From Heterostelium multicystogenum (lineage: Eukaryota; Evosea; Eumycetozoa; Acytosteliales; Acytosteliaceae), in NCBI GenBank assembly GCA_003667245.1, contig RCNN01000289.1, positions 1 through 33,255 of the forward strand: 33,255 nt of DNA, read 5' to 3'. The translations under genes were made by a program, and so were the position numbers. This document shows, in pieces, positions 1-10,009 of the stretch. Under the pieces are notes generated by a model that was not told the origin of the DNA, searched no databases, and saw only the letters and a list, made by a program, of their open reading frames with translations. Every line of letters starts with the position of its first letter. Position 1 is the first letter of the stretch.

Positions 1-365
1 TTCTCTTTCATTCACAAACTGGTTTTCTTGACTGTAGTAGCAGGATCGGGTTTGATATTTAGATTTTGGATAATATCTAAAGAGTCGATGAGCTTGTTGT
101 TTTATGCTTGAGATCCTTGTTCTCGGCTTCGAGTTGACCATTAACGGATTCAAGTTTCGTACTGCTGGTCAACGACGGTCTTGAGAATGTCAAACATATG
201 CTTCTAGGACTGAAATGGAGAGAGGTAAGTCCTTAACTAACTCTTGCTTCTCGTAAGCATCCTGGATGAGTTTTCGCCAACTGTTCTCTGGTAAGGTTTT
301 GATCCTTGGCTACGATTGAATTTAAGTCTTCTATTTTCAATTGTGATTTTGTTGAGTTCGGCCAT
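1..365 (-). CDS. Coiled-coil protein fragment, frameshifted, runs off window edge
   Basis: Reading the minus strand from an ATG at 365 gives MAELNKITIENRRL, followed after frame changes by charged, heptad-like stretches such as AKDQNLTREQLAKLIQDAYEK, FDILKTVVDQQYE and LESVNGQLEAENKDLKHK. The composition (Leu, Glu, Lys, Gln) suggests a coiled coil. No enzyme motif is visible. At least four single-base shifts are needed to read through, and the gene continues past base 1, so its C-terminus is missing. The coding signal itself is fairly convincing because each frame continues the same residue bias, but the family is not recognised. An AT-rich spacer lies upstream towards 600. Confidence 0.45.
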
Positions 366-612
366 AATTGAATAAGATAATGGATAATGCTGAGAATATT
401 TAAATAGTTGATATTTATATATTTAAATAATTATAAGTGTTTTATATATATATAGGTTGAAATAGTACGGCCTTCGATGTTCCACCCGGGGTGTAGAAGG
501 ATATACTGTTAAATTAAAAAGTAAAAAATAAAAGTTTTGTAAAGTGTATTATCTATTATAGAATAGTACTCTTTAACAAAAGATTGATGAGAGTGATAAA
601 GTAGAAAAGCTT

Positions 613-730
613 GTTATGATATTAATAATCTTATAACAATGAATAGAATATAATATTTATTTAATTATCTTTAAATACTTACCTTGGTTATGATATTAAT
701 AATCTTATAACAATGAATAGAATATAATAT
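613..730. repeat. Perfect 44-bp direct repeat (613-656 and 687-730)
   Basis: The same 44 bases, beginning GTTATGATATTAATAATC and ending GAATATAATAT, occur twice with a 74-bp period and a 30-bp spacer. On the minus strand the upper copy lies immediately before a consensus splice donor (AAG then GTAAGTATT, about 677-685) next to the short F-box-like exon. This may be a recent tandem duplication, or an assembly stutter in an AT-rich intron. Confidence 0.85.
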
Positions 731-912
731 CTGTAACCAAGGATTTCATCGGGTATATATACTGTATTGTTTTCCGGTCGGTTGTCTCGCTGAGTCATCG
801 ATCCATCCTGGTAAACAATCGGTTTGGACATCGTTGCGGTTCGGAGGCAATCTGAGTTGTTGTCACTGGGGCTTCTATGGAATTTCCACGAGTTCTCTAA
901 ATGGAATTCCAT
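688..912 (-). CDS. Possible first exon of an F-box-like protein
   Basis: The minus strand codes a short exon with starts at 912 (MEFHLENSW) or 831 (MSKPIVYQDG), ending in YIPDEILGY. 'IPDEIL' followed by hydrophobic residues is the usual opening of an F-box or F-box-like motif in dictyostelid proteins. That family assignment is knowledge-based and rests on about ten residues. The frame stops after RLLIS inside the 44-bp repeat, close to a good donor site, so the remaining exons may be lost, rearranged or unrecognised. No downstream exon could be joined with confidence. The alternative is a random ORF in spacer DNA. Confidence 0.3.
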   Translation of the reverse strand: MEFHLENSWKFHRSPSDNNSDCLRTATMSKPIVYQDGSMTQRDNRPENNTVYIPDEILGYRYYILFIVIRLLIS

Positions 913-948
913 GACTTTTCTACATAAAAGTTGTAGAATTAAAAACAT

Positions 949-990
949 TTGAGATTATATTTAATTAATAAAATTATGATCACCTGGATG

Positions 991-1031
<41 letters not shown>

Positions 1032-1310
1032 TGAGATTAAGACTTAAAGGAGAAGATGGATCATTATTTTCCAAATCAAGTCATTGTGAACTTTCTGGGA
1101 ATGTTAAACCAATAAAAATTAAATGTGTATGTGTATGTGTGTTGTTGAAGGGTGGGAGTTGACTGTCTAGTTTCACTATTATTTAACTATCTGTTCAATT
1201 TCGCTATCCCTCACTTACTACTACTACATTATCTCTACTTTTATATCTTACATTATTTTATTAGTTAATTCTTTTCTTTATTTATTATTTAACAAAACAT
1301 TTAAAAGAAA
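949..1310. other. AT-rich spacer with a 34-base poly-A run
   Basis: No gene is seen. The stretch holds an uninterrupted run of 34 adenines (994-1027), a TGTGTATG-type short repeat near 1124-1142, and the 5' flank of the small plus-strand gene starting at 1311. Long homopolymers are common in dictyostelid spacers. It could also mark an old poly-A insertion, but no target-site duplication is evident. Confidence 0.7.
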
Positions 1311-1973
1311 ATGACTACCCTCAAAGACATAGTTGATTGGTTTTTTCGATCTTGATGATAACATCCTTTCTAAAAATGATAAGTATTTTGGTACCAAAGG
1401 ATCTTACTCAAGAAGATGCAGAGAAGCTCCAACTATATAGTCAAGATCAAAGATTGGAATATATCAGAATCAAGTTAATAAATTCATCAAAAGATAAAGT
1501 ACAACCTTCCCCATTTAGTAAGTTTCATATTCCAATATCATCAATTTGGCAAATACTAACAATTGGTCCAAATGTAATACTAACGTTCTTTTTCTTATTC
1601 TTCTTTTCTTTATTTAAAATTAACTTTCTTTAACCTTCTAAAGACAATGATATAACATCTTTTCTTGTTCATCGCTACAAAATATATCACCTGAACTCTA
1701 TCAACAGGTTTTAAATGTTACCCAGGGCGGTGATTACTTTGCCGCCCAGAGTCTTCTATCCATCATTTCAAATTTCACATCCCTCAATATCAAATGATAA
1801 TGAGATTCATGAGACAACTACAACGACAAATGCAGCATCTGTTGATACCAATCCCACCTCAGATCTTTTTATCTATCATGGTACCTTGTTCTTGAAGAGA
1901 GACATCTGTAAAAGAAATGTTTGCAAAAACAAGAGGAATTCTCATGGCATGTCTTAAAGATTTTATCAATTGA
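1311..1973 (+). CDS. Small unknown protein, one intron, frameshifted
   Basis: The ATG at 1311 follows AAAGAAA, a typical dictyostelid start context. The protein begins MTTLKDIVDWFF, then continues in a second frame with LVPKDLTQEDAEKLQLYSQD. An intron from GTAAGTTTC (about 1519) to TTCTAAAG (about 1643) joins to a third segment with SFLVHRYK, ISPELYQQVLNV and GGDYFAAQSLLSII. A Thr-rich stretch and a C-terminal reading MFAKTRGILMACLKDFIN follow after further shifts, ending at TGA 1971-1973 or at TAA 1955-1957 in another frame. The protein is about 200 residues and mainly alpha-helical in character. No family is recognised. Three or four indels are required, so the product should not be taken at face value. 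Confidence 0.45.
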
Positions 1974-2313
1974 TTTCAAGTAGTTATGCGGCAATTTTTA
2001 TCATATAAAATATAAAGGTTGAATATGTATTTTAAGTTGTTGTTCTATGTTGTTGCTTTGTGTTCATTTAACACAGTTGAGTTTTTGATTTGAACAAGTA
2101 TATATACCACAAAAGAATTTAACACATGTGTTAAATCTAATAGGGCACTCAAAACAACCCAAAATCGATCACACACACTTCTCTTTCTATTTATATTACA
2201 TAGATTTATAATGATTATTATTATATATTATTTGATATGAAAAGTTGTTGTGGTTGTTGTAGATGTTGATTTGTTTATCCTTTAAAACAAACAATGGATT
2301 TAGAATAGAAATA
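1974..2313. other. AT-rich spacer, no gene seen
   Basis: Very AT-rich sequence with poly-T and TTGTTGT runs and a CACACACAC stretch near 2170. It probably holds the 3' end of the preceding gene and the promoter of the following membrane glycoprotein. Confidence 0.6.
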
Positions 2314-4579
2314 ATGTCAAAATTCATTAAATTATTTGGGGTAGTATGTATCCTCTTTCAATATATTATTTTTAACAATAAATCAAAATGGTGTTTTCAT
2401 TTGATTGATGGGAAGTTGTCAGCTGACAAATTACTTGTTTGAACTTTGTTACTCTTCTATTGTTCACTTGAATTTAACTTAATTTTGTTTTACTTAATTT
2501 AATATTAATTTACAACTGATAATAAACTTATTTTTTATTATCATTCTCAGTTAATAAATTATATACTACTTCTATAATATCTCCCAATGAACTCTCTATA
2601 TATTTGTTTTTTAAACTTTATTATTTAATAATCAATATTTATTCAACTAATGGTAAATAGAAATAACAAAGAATTCTGATTGTAAATTACTCTATATTAA
2701 AATCACATTAATTAAAATAGGTCAATCCCCAACAGTTTATAAGTTACCTATGAAATTCAAGCCTTATTTTTATTGGTGATTATTCAGGAGATGAAAAATA
2801 TTTGATTCTCTACAGAAATAAGGGAACACTTTATTATGGTTTAACCATCTTCAGCCAATAGTACAACAATAATATTCCCTATTAGATATATTCTTTTATC
2901 AACAAATTTACAACTATGCACCTCTTGTAAATATTAATATTGCCAAAGATTGTACAGACCCTATGGACATACAACCTATTAAATTTGAACCAAACAATAT
3001 CACGATACCAACCACAGAAAGTAACATTACTGTCACTGGTAGTTTTTTCAAGTCCTCGCTTAATGGACAATTTGAATATTTATTGGAATTTGGCAGTAAA
3101 ATGATACTCATAATGACAGCACAGGTTACTTTTCCATTAATCAGACAATAATTCAAAAGTATATCAACCAGCCATCTCTACCGTCAAAAGTCAAAATTCT
3201 GATAATATCATAAATTTAACTATTTTCTGGGAAAGTAAGTTGTGATTTATTAATGATTATGAATAATAGGTATTGACGAATGTAAACATAACAGATCCAG
3301 AAATACTAAATGCAACAATAACTGATACCTCATATATCTTATATGGAAGAATTTTGGATATGACCCCAAAGCAATTTCAATTAGTTTAGATAAAGGCCCT
3401 CTGGAGAGAGCATTTTATGCCTATCAAATATTCACAGATTGAAATTCCAAGAACTAAATTTTATTACAATGTCTCTGTTGAACTATATGGAAGACCTAGC
3501 TCTGTAATTCTACTCCTTGACGGTATGTTATTATCATGTTTATAAGATTTTTATTACTAACATAAATATTTTAACAGTTGTATCTGTTGAAAGATATTCA
3601 TTTGGAAATTTTTCAATTAAAATCATCAAGAGGATCTCAGATATGGTACAATCTATTCAAATGGGAGATGTAGAATGCCTTATCAACAATTTCTATCAAA
3701 ATGATACAATCTTATGTCAAATGTATTCAACCATATCAATGGTAGCGATAAATACACTCCCAAAATTACTTTTGCCAATGGATACAATGGTTAGGAGATG
3801 TTCAAACAATGCATCTTTAATTAGTTATATATCTCCCTTTAGACAATGATGAAATTAAATTGAGATTCCAAAATGATTCAACACCAGTATCAGACAAGGA
3901 TTTCAATATTACATTTGGTGAAAGTAAATGTATATCAACCAAATTCAACCACTGAAATATCTACAAATGCCTTAGAAATTCAAACAACAACTCTAATGAA
4001 TCAAAATATTTTCAGGTCAATTGAAATCCTTTGAAGCAAGTATCCCTATTCTTAAAATAATATTATATCTTTATTAATATTTATGTTGTATAGATATACC
4101 ATTAATTTACCAAGTAGAGCATTCGGATGAATCTGTTTTTATTGTACATGGAATCGAATTATCGAACCAAAGTCACTCCAAATTAATAATATTATGTGCA
4201 ATATTTCAGAGTATTCCAACGAAAATCTAAATATCTATGCAACATATTTTATACAAAGAGTAACAACAAATATATTCTGACTTTAAAAGAATGGAGACGT
4301 TTACGAGGGTAACTTTATTACTACTTTTACCCCAAAGATAAAGGTAACCATATTTTCATTTCACCTTTGTATTTAGATTCAAGATTAAATCTTTAAGAAC
4401 TAACATTTCTATGTTCTCAATGAAATAGGACTTTATATAGTGCTTATTATTGTCCCAAGTGTTGTAGGATTCATTTGTTTTAATTGTTGGACTCAGTTTC
4501 CTTTTCAAAAAAATAATTAAGAGCATCAGAAGCCTATAATAGAAATTGAAGAGGTTAAATTGGCTAAGAAAATAAATTA
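2314..4579 (+). CDS. Putative single-pass cell-surface glycoprotein, IPT/TIG-like, badly broken
   Basis: A start at 2314 gives a signal-peptide-like MSKFIKLFGVVCILFQYII. Coding signal resumes around 2700 and runs, with many frame changes, to about 4580. Recognisable pieces include CTDPMDIQPIKFEPNNITIP followed by NITVTGSFFKSSLNG, which resembles the start of an IPT/TIG repeat ('...P...G..vTitG..f'). Other pieces are NVNITDPEILNATITDTSYI and GSDKYTPKITFANGYNG, both Asn/Thr/Ser-rich with several N-x-S/T sequons. Near the end a hydrophobic segment LYIVLIIVPSVVGFICF (about 4433-4483) is followed by a short basic/acidic tail. That plan (signal, extracellular repeats, one TM, short tail) is that of dictyostelid TIG-domain adhesion proteins. 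The break density is higher than in any other gene here, so a pseudogene is a real alternative. Confidence 0.45.
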
Positions 4580-4627
4580 AATATTGTCTATATGAACTAA
4601 CTATATTTATTTTAAATGTACAATTCG

Positions 4628-5745
4628 TTAAGCCTGTGGGTGGAGCTGTGGTTTAGATATTGGTGTTTTACTCTGGCTACATTTTATCGTCATATTTAGT
4701 TCTTGGGTGGTTTGATCTAACTGGTAAAGTTGCAAGATCTTCTTTGAGTTTTCTCTAATTTCATTTGAATTTTGCGGTGAGCTTTGAAGGTTGCCACTGT
4801 TTGGTCCATGGCTTTAAATGCTTTTTCGCTGTGGTCATTCAATTTGATCGGCTCATCTAAAATGAATCCAAACGATGATAGGATACCATGGGGTTATTTT
4901 TCATGGAGTCTTTGAAATCTTTGTGCAGTGAGTGTGAGTTGGAAATGGTGTTGACAAGTGTTCGAACAAGAGCTGGCGAAAGAGCTCCCTCTGAAAATAG
5001 CTCTGTTTTTATTTGATTTTCTCCTTGTTTTTTACATGTCCAGTTCCAATTGAAATTATGATTAGCTTGGTACCAGGCTTGAAGAGACGGTCTGCCTCTT
5101 CCTTTGCTTTGAAACTGGGTTGTTCGCCAAGACACCTCCATCTACGTAAGTTACGCCATCAATCTCGACGGGTGTGAAATAAGGGGAGCAGACGATGTTG
5201 CCCTCATTGCTTGGATAACTGTGGCCAGTAGGCTTGTAGTTACTGATTACCTTGGCATGTAATTCTGTTGCTCTCTGTTTACGAGCAGAACTAAGAGCAA
5301 AAGTTTTCTGTGTGGGCAGGAAAATCCGACATCTTTACAGTCGAGAAGAGACGCTCCAGCTCTTTTTCATAGGCGCGCATATCCGAGAGACAAAAGTCTC
5401 TGAGGAAATTTATAATCTTTTTGAAGAATCCATCAAACATTATGACACCCATTTTTATAGATGTCAGTAATCTCTTCATTGGAATATCCATTGCTCTTGG
5501 TGAATGTCAGTAAAGCACCTGTGGAAGTGCCACCGAGCAAGTCAGCACGTTCAACTACATCTACTCCGGTGACTTCCTGGATATATTGAAGCAACTGCAA
5601 AGCAATTATACAACGCATTCCACCACCATCACAGCAAACTACTAACTTTATAGGCTCGTTGTCATCCTCATAGTAAAGTAACCTCGTCATCCGTATCTGA
5701 ATCTGAATTATATTCATTATCATCTATAATTTGATTGTTATCCAT
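4628..5745 (-). CDS. Patatin-like phospholipase, frameshifted
   Basis: The minus strand from ATG 5745 encodes an acidic leader (MDNNQIIDDNEYNSDSD), then a patatin domain: oxyanion loop CDGGGMRC, nucleophile elbow GGTSTG (Ser of GxSxG), and later the second half of the Ser-Asp dyad in YVDGGVLANNP, followed by IIISIGTGHV. This order is diagnostic of patatin/iPLA2-type lipid acyl hydrolases, which release fatty acids from membrane phospholipids. A conserved-looking C-terminal helical region (ALVRTLVNTISNSHSLHKDF, AFKAMDQTVATFKAH) follows and ends at TAA 4628-4630 in the best frame. About five single-base shifts are needed. The canonical oxyanion Arg-Gly is Arg-Cys here (TGT instead of GGT). There is no signal peptide, so a cytosolic enzyme is likely. 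Family assignment is secure; precise substrate is unknown. Confidence 0.8.
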
Positions 5746-7123
5746 CTTGAATGAATGATCTTTGTTTTTTTTTCCAGAAAACTAAATAAATCTTGTAAAT
5801 TATAATATAGTAAACTATAGTAGTTAAATAGGGTTTATTTGTATTGGAAAAACAAAGATATATATTTTGTAATTATCTTTCTTATATTTTATCTTTATCA
5901 ATTGATTTGATTGATATTTATAACAATGTTTATACAAGTAAGTATAAATATAGTATGATAGATAGATTAGATTAGAATTGAATGAATTGAATTTGTGTTT
6001 ATCACATATAATCACAATGTAAAGTGTAACACTGATTGATTAATGTGTGTGTGATGGATTGCCTGCAAAGGTGATGTGTTAAATGTTGGGGTCACCAATA
6101 AAGAATAACAAAAAACCACGAACCACCAAATCAATCTTTATTTTTACAATAAATTAGGGTATCCGACCTTATAAAAAAACAAAAACTTAACACATCATTT
6201 CTTTAAAACAATTTGTTTGAAATTTATTATAACTTTCAACTGACTTTGTGCTTTATTTATTTTGTTCAAATCAATCAATTAATTGGTAGTGCCTTCCATT
6301 TTCTAAAGGTATCGATTTCAATTCGTGATCAACAACCAACCTCACACAAATCAAATAACAAAGTTCTCAAGATGCATTATGAGCAATGATGAAATTTCAT
6401 CCTATGATGCTATTTTTACATATTCATTACCACTTATAATAAGAGCTTAGAATTGATTCCAATAATTAATACAACCATAATATATAATTATTATAAAAAT
6501 AATAATACCAATAATTACAACTACAACCTGAGGTGTTGTGCGTACTTGTATTATTAGTAACGAAAATGTTAATAGATGAACGATATTCAATTGACAACAA
6601 GAAGAACTCTTTGTATTAAACACAAGAAAATGGGAAGGTGTTGCTATGTTATCTACATTTCCTTTAAACTATTTATTAGTCAGAACTATCAATTTCATTG
6701 GCCAAGCAATGAAATTAATATTGTTAATTTATTAAGTCAATTCATGAAATTTTTATTTTATTTGGTTTATTCAATCTCATTTCTTCTTTTAAGTTGAGGA
6801 ACAAACAAAAATAGAATGTCAAAATCTATATCTACTTTTCTCGCGTGACTAAATTAATAACATAATTATGTTTGACTTAATTTTTAAAAGATTCTTAATT
6901 GTTTTGTCCAAAAGAATATATTATTATATTATTAATATGACTGAACTAACAACACTGCTATTGCTGTCTACATCACAATTATAATTAAATTTAAAAAAAA
7001 CAAAAAATAATAATTATTTATTTTTTTGATGTCAATGAAGTTGATGCGTGCCAGATTGAACATTTCTGCTGAATGTTTATTATTTTTTAATTTAAAGAAA
7101 GCAACAACAAACAAAGAAAGAAC
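5746..7123. other. Long AT-rich spacer, no convincing gene
   Basis: Nothing here has the codon bias of the neighbouring genes. The longest open frames (around 5824-6015 minus and 6576-6797 plus) are AT-driven and rich in Ile/Tyr/Asn/Lys. A 23-codon plus-strand frame at 6379-6450 (MSNDEISSYDAIFTY...) has a reasonable amino-acid mix but no flanking exon was found. The region should hold the patatin gene promoter (right of 5745) and that of the gene at 7124. Confidence 0.6.
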
Positions 7124-7738
7124 ATGTCACAAACAAACAATACCAAGAAGATGAGAGGATCAGCTTTGGTTACAACACCGAGAGATGTGTTTGAGTCCCC
7201 GTTTAAAAGAAGACCACCTATGGTGCCGCTGCTCCATTGGGTTTGTTGCTCTTCAGTAATGCATCATCTCATGCAGTTCTTCACATGCTTGTCAGGTCAC
7301 TCACCTCATGTCGAACTATAGTTCGACCACTGATAGTGCTTGAACGAGACAACATGACCTTTGAAACACTCAGCTTAACTAACCTGTTAATTCTTATTTG
7401 ATGTATAGCTAGCAGATTAAAGGTTATTGGATCATTCATGTTTGTTGGGTGCGTGGTATTGGTATGGTATGGGTATCAAATCAATGCAAAAATAATAAGA
7501 TCGAAAATGCAAAGATCGCATGTGCACATGCTAAAGACACCATCATTAAGAAAGCTGACGATAGCGTAGAGAAGGCAAAGGTTATGCAATCAAAAACAAT
7601 GATAAAATCGCACAATTAGAGAAAGAAGCAAAAGAGAAAGTGTTGCACCAGCCAAAAGAGAAGGTTGAGGCAATTAAAGAAGCTGTTACAAAGGATAAGG
7701 ATACTTCATCACAACACAATCACAATAATAATTTATAA
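7124..7738 (+). CDS. Unknown protein with charged helical C-terminus, frameshifted
   Basis: ATG 7124 (context AAAGAACATG) gives MSQTNNTKKMRGSALVTTPR, then FESPFKRR. After a shift a hydrophobic/Ser-rich stretch YGAAAPLGLLLFSNASSHAV runs on to about 7400. A third segment, after a possible intron ending near 7412, is strongly helical and charged: IENAKIACAHAKDTIIKKAD, AQLEKEAKEKV and EKVEAIKEAVTKDKDTSSQH, ending at TAA 7736-7738. The Lys/Glu/Ala periodicity resembles amphipathic membrane- or lipid-surface-binding helices, but no family is recognised and that idea is inference. The reading frame between 7320 and 7470 is unresolved. Confidence 0.45.
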
Positions 7739-8268
7739 TTTTACTCAATAAGATAACACACCCCCAATCAATTAATTACCAAAACACTAACAACCAGGAG
7801 TTCATTCCAATCCAATCCTATCCTATCTATAAATAAATAAATAAACCAAACTAAACTAAACCAATTAAAAAAAACAATTAAACAAGCATGTTTTAAACAA
7901 AGTCAACTGCTTGCCTTAAGGAGCATATGTTGTGTTGGTGTGGTTCGTTGAATTAAACCAAAAACTCAAGTTCACAATATGAGAGCCTGCCAACATACGA
8001 ATATGAGTGAAAAATCAAAGAAATTTAAATAGTTTAAATAGGTATTCGTTTTTCAATAATCAACACAAAATTATTATTATTAACAAAAAAATATATTATG
8101 AGTATTATTATGCAATAACGTTTTCTTTTTTGTTTTTTAAAGCTTTAAAACTGTTGTATCAATTAATTTATATAGTAGATAAGAATATAGATATATTATA
8201 TAACTTTACTTTATGATTGTTATTATTATTGTTGTTGTTATTTTTAAGGAAATAGAAGATTAATCAAG
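7739..8268. other. Spacer and Aha1 promoter region
   Basis: AT-rich, without a supported gene. Notable items are a C-rich patch ACACACCCCCAAT near 7757, repeated CCAATCC/CTATC motifs near 7810-7830, and TAAATAAA repeats. The open frame at 8007-8216 is AT-driven and not considered coding. Confidence 0.55.
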
Positions 8269-9632
8269 ATGGCAAAGGTAGGTGAAGGTATCCAAGATGG
8301 TTGGTCCAGAATCGTGAGGATTAAAATGTTAACAACTGGCATTGGACTGAGAAAGATTGTCTCAATTGGTCAAAGCAAACATTCCAAAATCTTCTTGCTT
8401 CTTTGGTCATTGTTGACAACGATAAGCTCACAATAAAGACTGCCACCACCGTCAATGTATCTGGTGAATGTACTGCAAACAATCGTAAAGGAAAAACTAT
8501 ATCTTCCTTTACGAGTTGGAAGTTAAAGTATCATGGAAGGTAAATAGAATGGAACAACAGCATCAAAAATAATGGGAGTTCAAACGAGCAATCAAACAAA
8601 TGAAACATGACCAGGAAATTTCAAAAACAAGAGATATCAAGAAGAGTCAAATATCATAATCATAGTCAAAACGATTATGTTAGATTGAAGTTGATTGGTC
8701 TGTTCTTTTTGTTTGATTCAGTTTGCAAATTTGCATGTAGAACCCCTTATTAGTATTTTAGAAGAATAATCTCTAATATATCTTTACTATTCCAAATAAA
8801 CAGGATTTTTAAAGTCAAATGCTGATAAAAAGATAAAAGGTGACTTTGTGATGCCATATATTAGTGAAGAGAATGAAGATGAAAAGGCTAAGGTTAATGT
8901 ATCTTTGGCAGGTGATGCATCAGGTGATGATGCTAATACCCTTAAGGATGCTGCCCGAACATTTGGTACCCAATTTTACAATCTAAAGCAGCACAATATG
9001 TCATTGATTTGAAAGAGCGTATGTATAAACACATAATTGTAAGCCAACCAAACATGAGAAATTAATAATATTGAAACCAACAAACACAGAATTCACACTT
9101 AAAAAACCTGTACAAACATCACCAACCAACACACCAAGCGATAAACAACCACAAACCAGCATTGCAGCTACAGCAGAACCAGTCAAAGCTGTTGAGAAGC
9201 CAAAGGCTACCTCATCATCTAGCAGTACAAAGTCATTGAAGATTAAGGAAGAGTTCCAAGCATCTCCGATGGATGCCTACGATGCCTTTGTCAATGTTGC
9301 AAAGATTCGTGCCTACACACAAAGCGATTGCAGCTTTGAGGATCGTGAGGGTGGTAAGTTTTCAATGTACGGTGGATTCATTTCTGGAACCAATGTCCAG
9401 CTCTCACCAGGCTCAAAGATCGTCCAAAAGTGGCGTCTCAATACCTGGTCCGATTCTGCCCTCTCTAACGTAACCATCACATTCACCGTTGGTGACAAGC
9501 CAGTCACCCAAGTTGAAATCAACCAAACCGGAATTCCTGCAGAAGAGTTCGACAAGACAGAGGAAGGATGGAGACGCAATATCATCGAAAGAATGAAAAA
9601 TGGTGCTTGGTTTTGGATCAAGAATCTATTAA
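8269..9632 (+). CDS. AHSA1: Aha1, activator of Hsp90 ATPase
   Basis: Co-chaperone that binds Hsp90 and stimulates its ATPase in the cytosol. The start MAKVGEG at 8269 and the segment NVNNWHWTEKDCLNW match the Aha1 N-terminal domain, as does the following NNRKGK. Exon 2 carries SLAGDASGDDANTLKDAART. Exon 3 holds a Ser/Thr/Lys linker and then the C-terminal AHSA1 domain (KIKEEFQASPMDAYDAFVN, GGKFSMYGGFISG, IVQKWRLNTWSD, GIPAEEFDKTEEGWRRNII). Introns are 8540-8803 (GTAAAT...AACAG) and 9019-9089 (GTATGT...ACACAG). Small indels interrupt the frame near 8290-8325, 8500, 8810 and 8975. At the C-terminus, dropping one base from the A-run at 9596-9600 restores the family ending GFGSRIY with TAA at 9630-9632; the as-is frame runs on to 9700 through non-conserved Ile/Asn. 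Domain assignment is very strong. Confidence 0.92.
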
Positions 9633-9735
9633 ATAAAAATCAACCAATAATAATAATAATAATAAATAGTTTGTTAAAAACAGCCCCAATCTCTGCCTGA
9701 TCAACTCCATCTCATCATTTAAATTTGTAAACAAA

Positions 9736-9751
9736 TTTCAGCGCGCTAAAA
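9736..9751. promoter_or_regulatory. E2F-like palindromic site upstream of INCENP
   Basis: TTTCAGCGCGCTAAAA contains a GCGCGC core flanked by T and A runs; on the minus strand it reads TTTTAGCGCGCTGAAA. The E2F/DP consensus is TTTSSCGC and its palindromic form TTTSGCGCSAAA, so the match is partial. It is about 260 bp before the INCENP ATG and stands out in an AT-rich spacer. Function is inferred only. Confidence 0.4.
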
Positions 9752-9769
9752 TTTAAATTTTTTTTTTCC

Positions 9770-9777
9770 AACCGTTA
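9770..9777 (-). promoter_or_regulatory. Myb/MSA-like element upstream of INCENP
   Basis: AACCGTTA, read on the minus strand as TAACGGTT, contains the AACGG core of Myb sites and of plant mitosis-specific (MSA) elements. It is 18 bp right of the E2F-like palindrome and about 230 bp from the INCENP start. A short motif like this arises by chance; its value lies in the pairing. Confidence 0.3.
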
Positions 9778-10009
9778 AATTTTCTGATCAAATCTATGCT
9801 ATCCAGAACCCAGAAGAATATTATTAAACTGATCATATTCACACTTGTACTTAGATATCCTTAACGACCTTTGTTATTATATTAATTATTATGTTTATTT
9901 AAAGTTAATTTAAATTATTATTATCGATAGTTGGATTGGATATTATTGGAATAATAGAAGGAATAAATACAGGAATATTAGTGATAGTCAATATAGCAGA
10001 AGAAACATA

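Larger units (their letters stand above)
9633..10009. other. Spacer between Aha1 and INCENP, INCENP promoter
   Basis: Mostly AT-rich. It contains the palindrome at 9736-9751 and the Myb-like core at 9770-9777 described separately. No coding signal was seen apart from an AT-rich minus-strand frame (9905-10108) that overlaps the INCENP start and is rejected. Confidence 0.6.

Noticed and set aside
5252..5491. Open frames on both strands around the patatin middle region
   Set aside because: The plus-strand frame is a shadow; the minus-strand one is a piece of the patatin gene in a shifted frame and not an independent gene.
6576..6797. 73-codon plus-strand ORF in the 5.7-7.1 kb spacer
   Set aside because: AT-driven composition, no conserved motif, no flanking exon and no signal supporting translation.
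9071..9090. Possible start of a separate protein at the beginning of the third Aha1 exon
   Set aside because: The bases lie in an intron with good GTATGT and ACACAG ends; splicing joins Aha1 exons 2 and 3 in frame.
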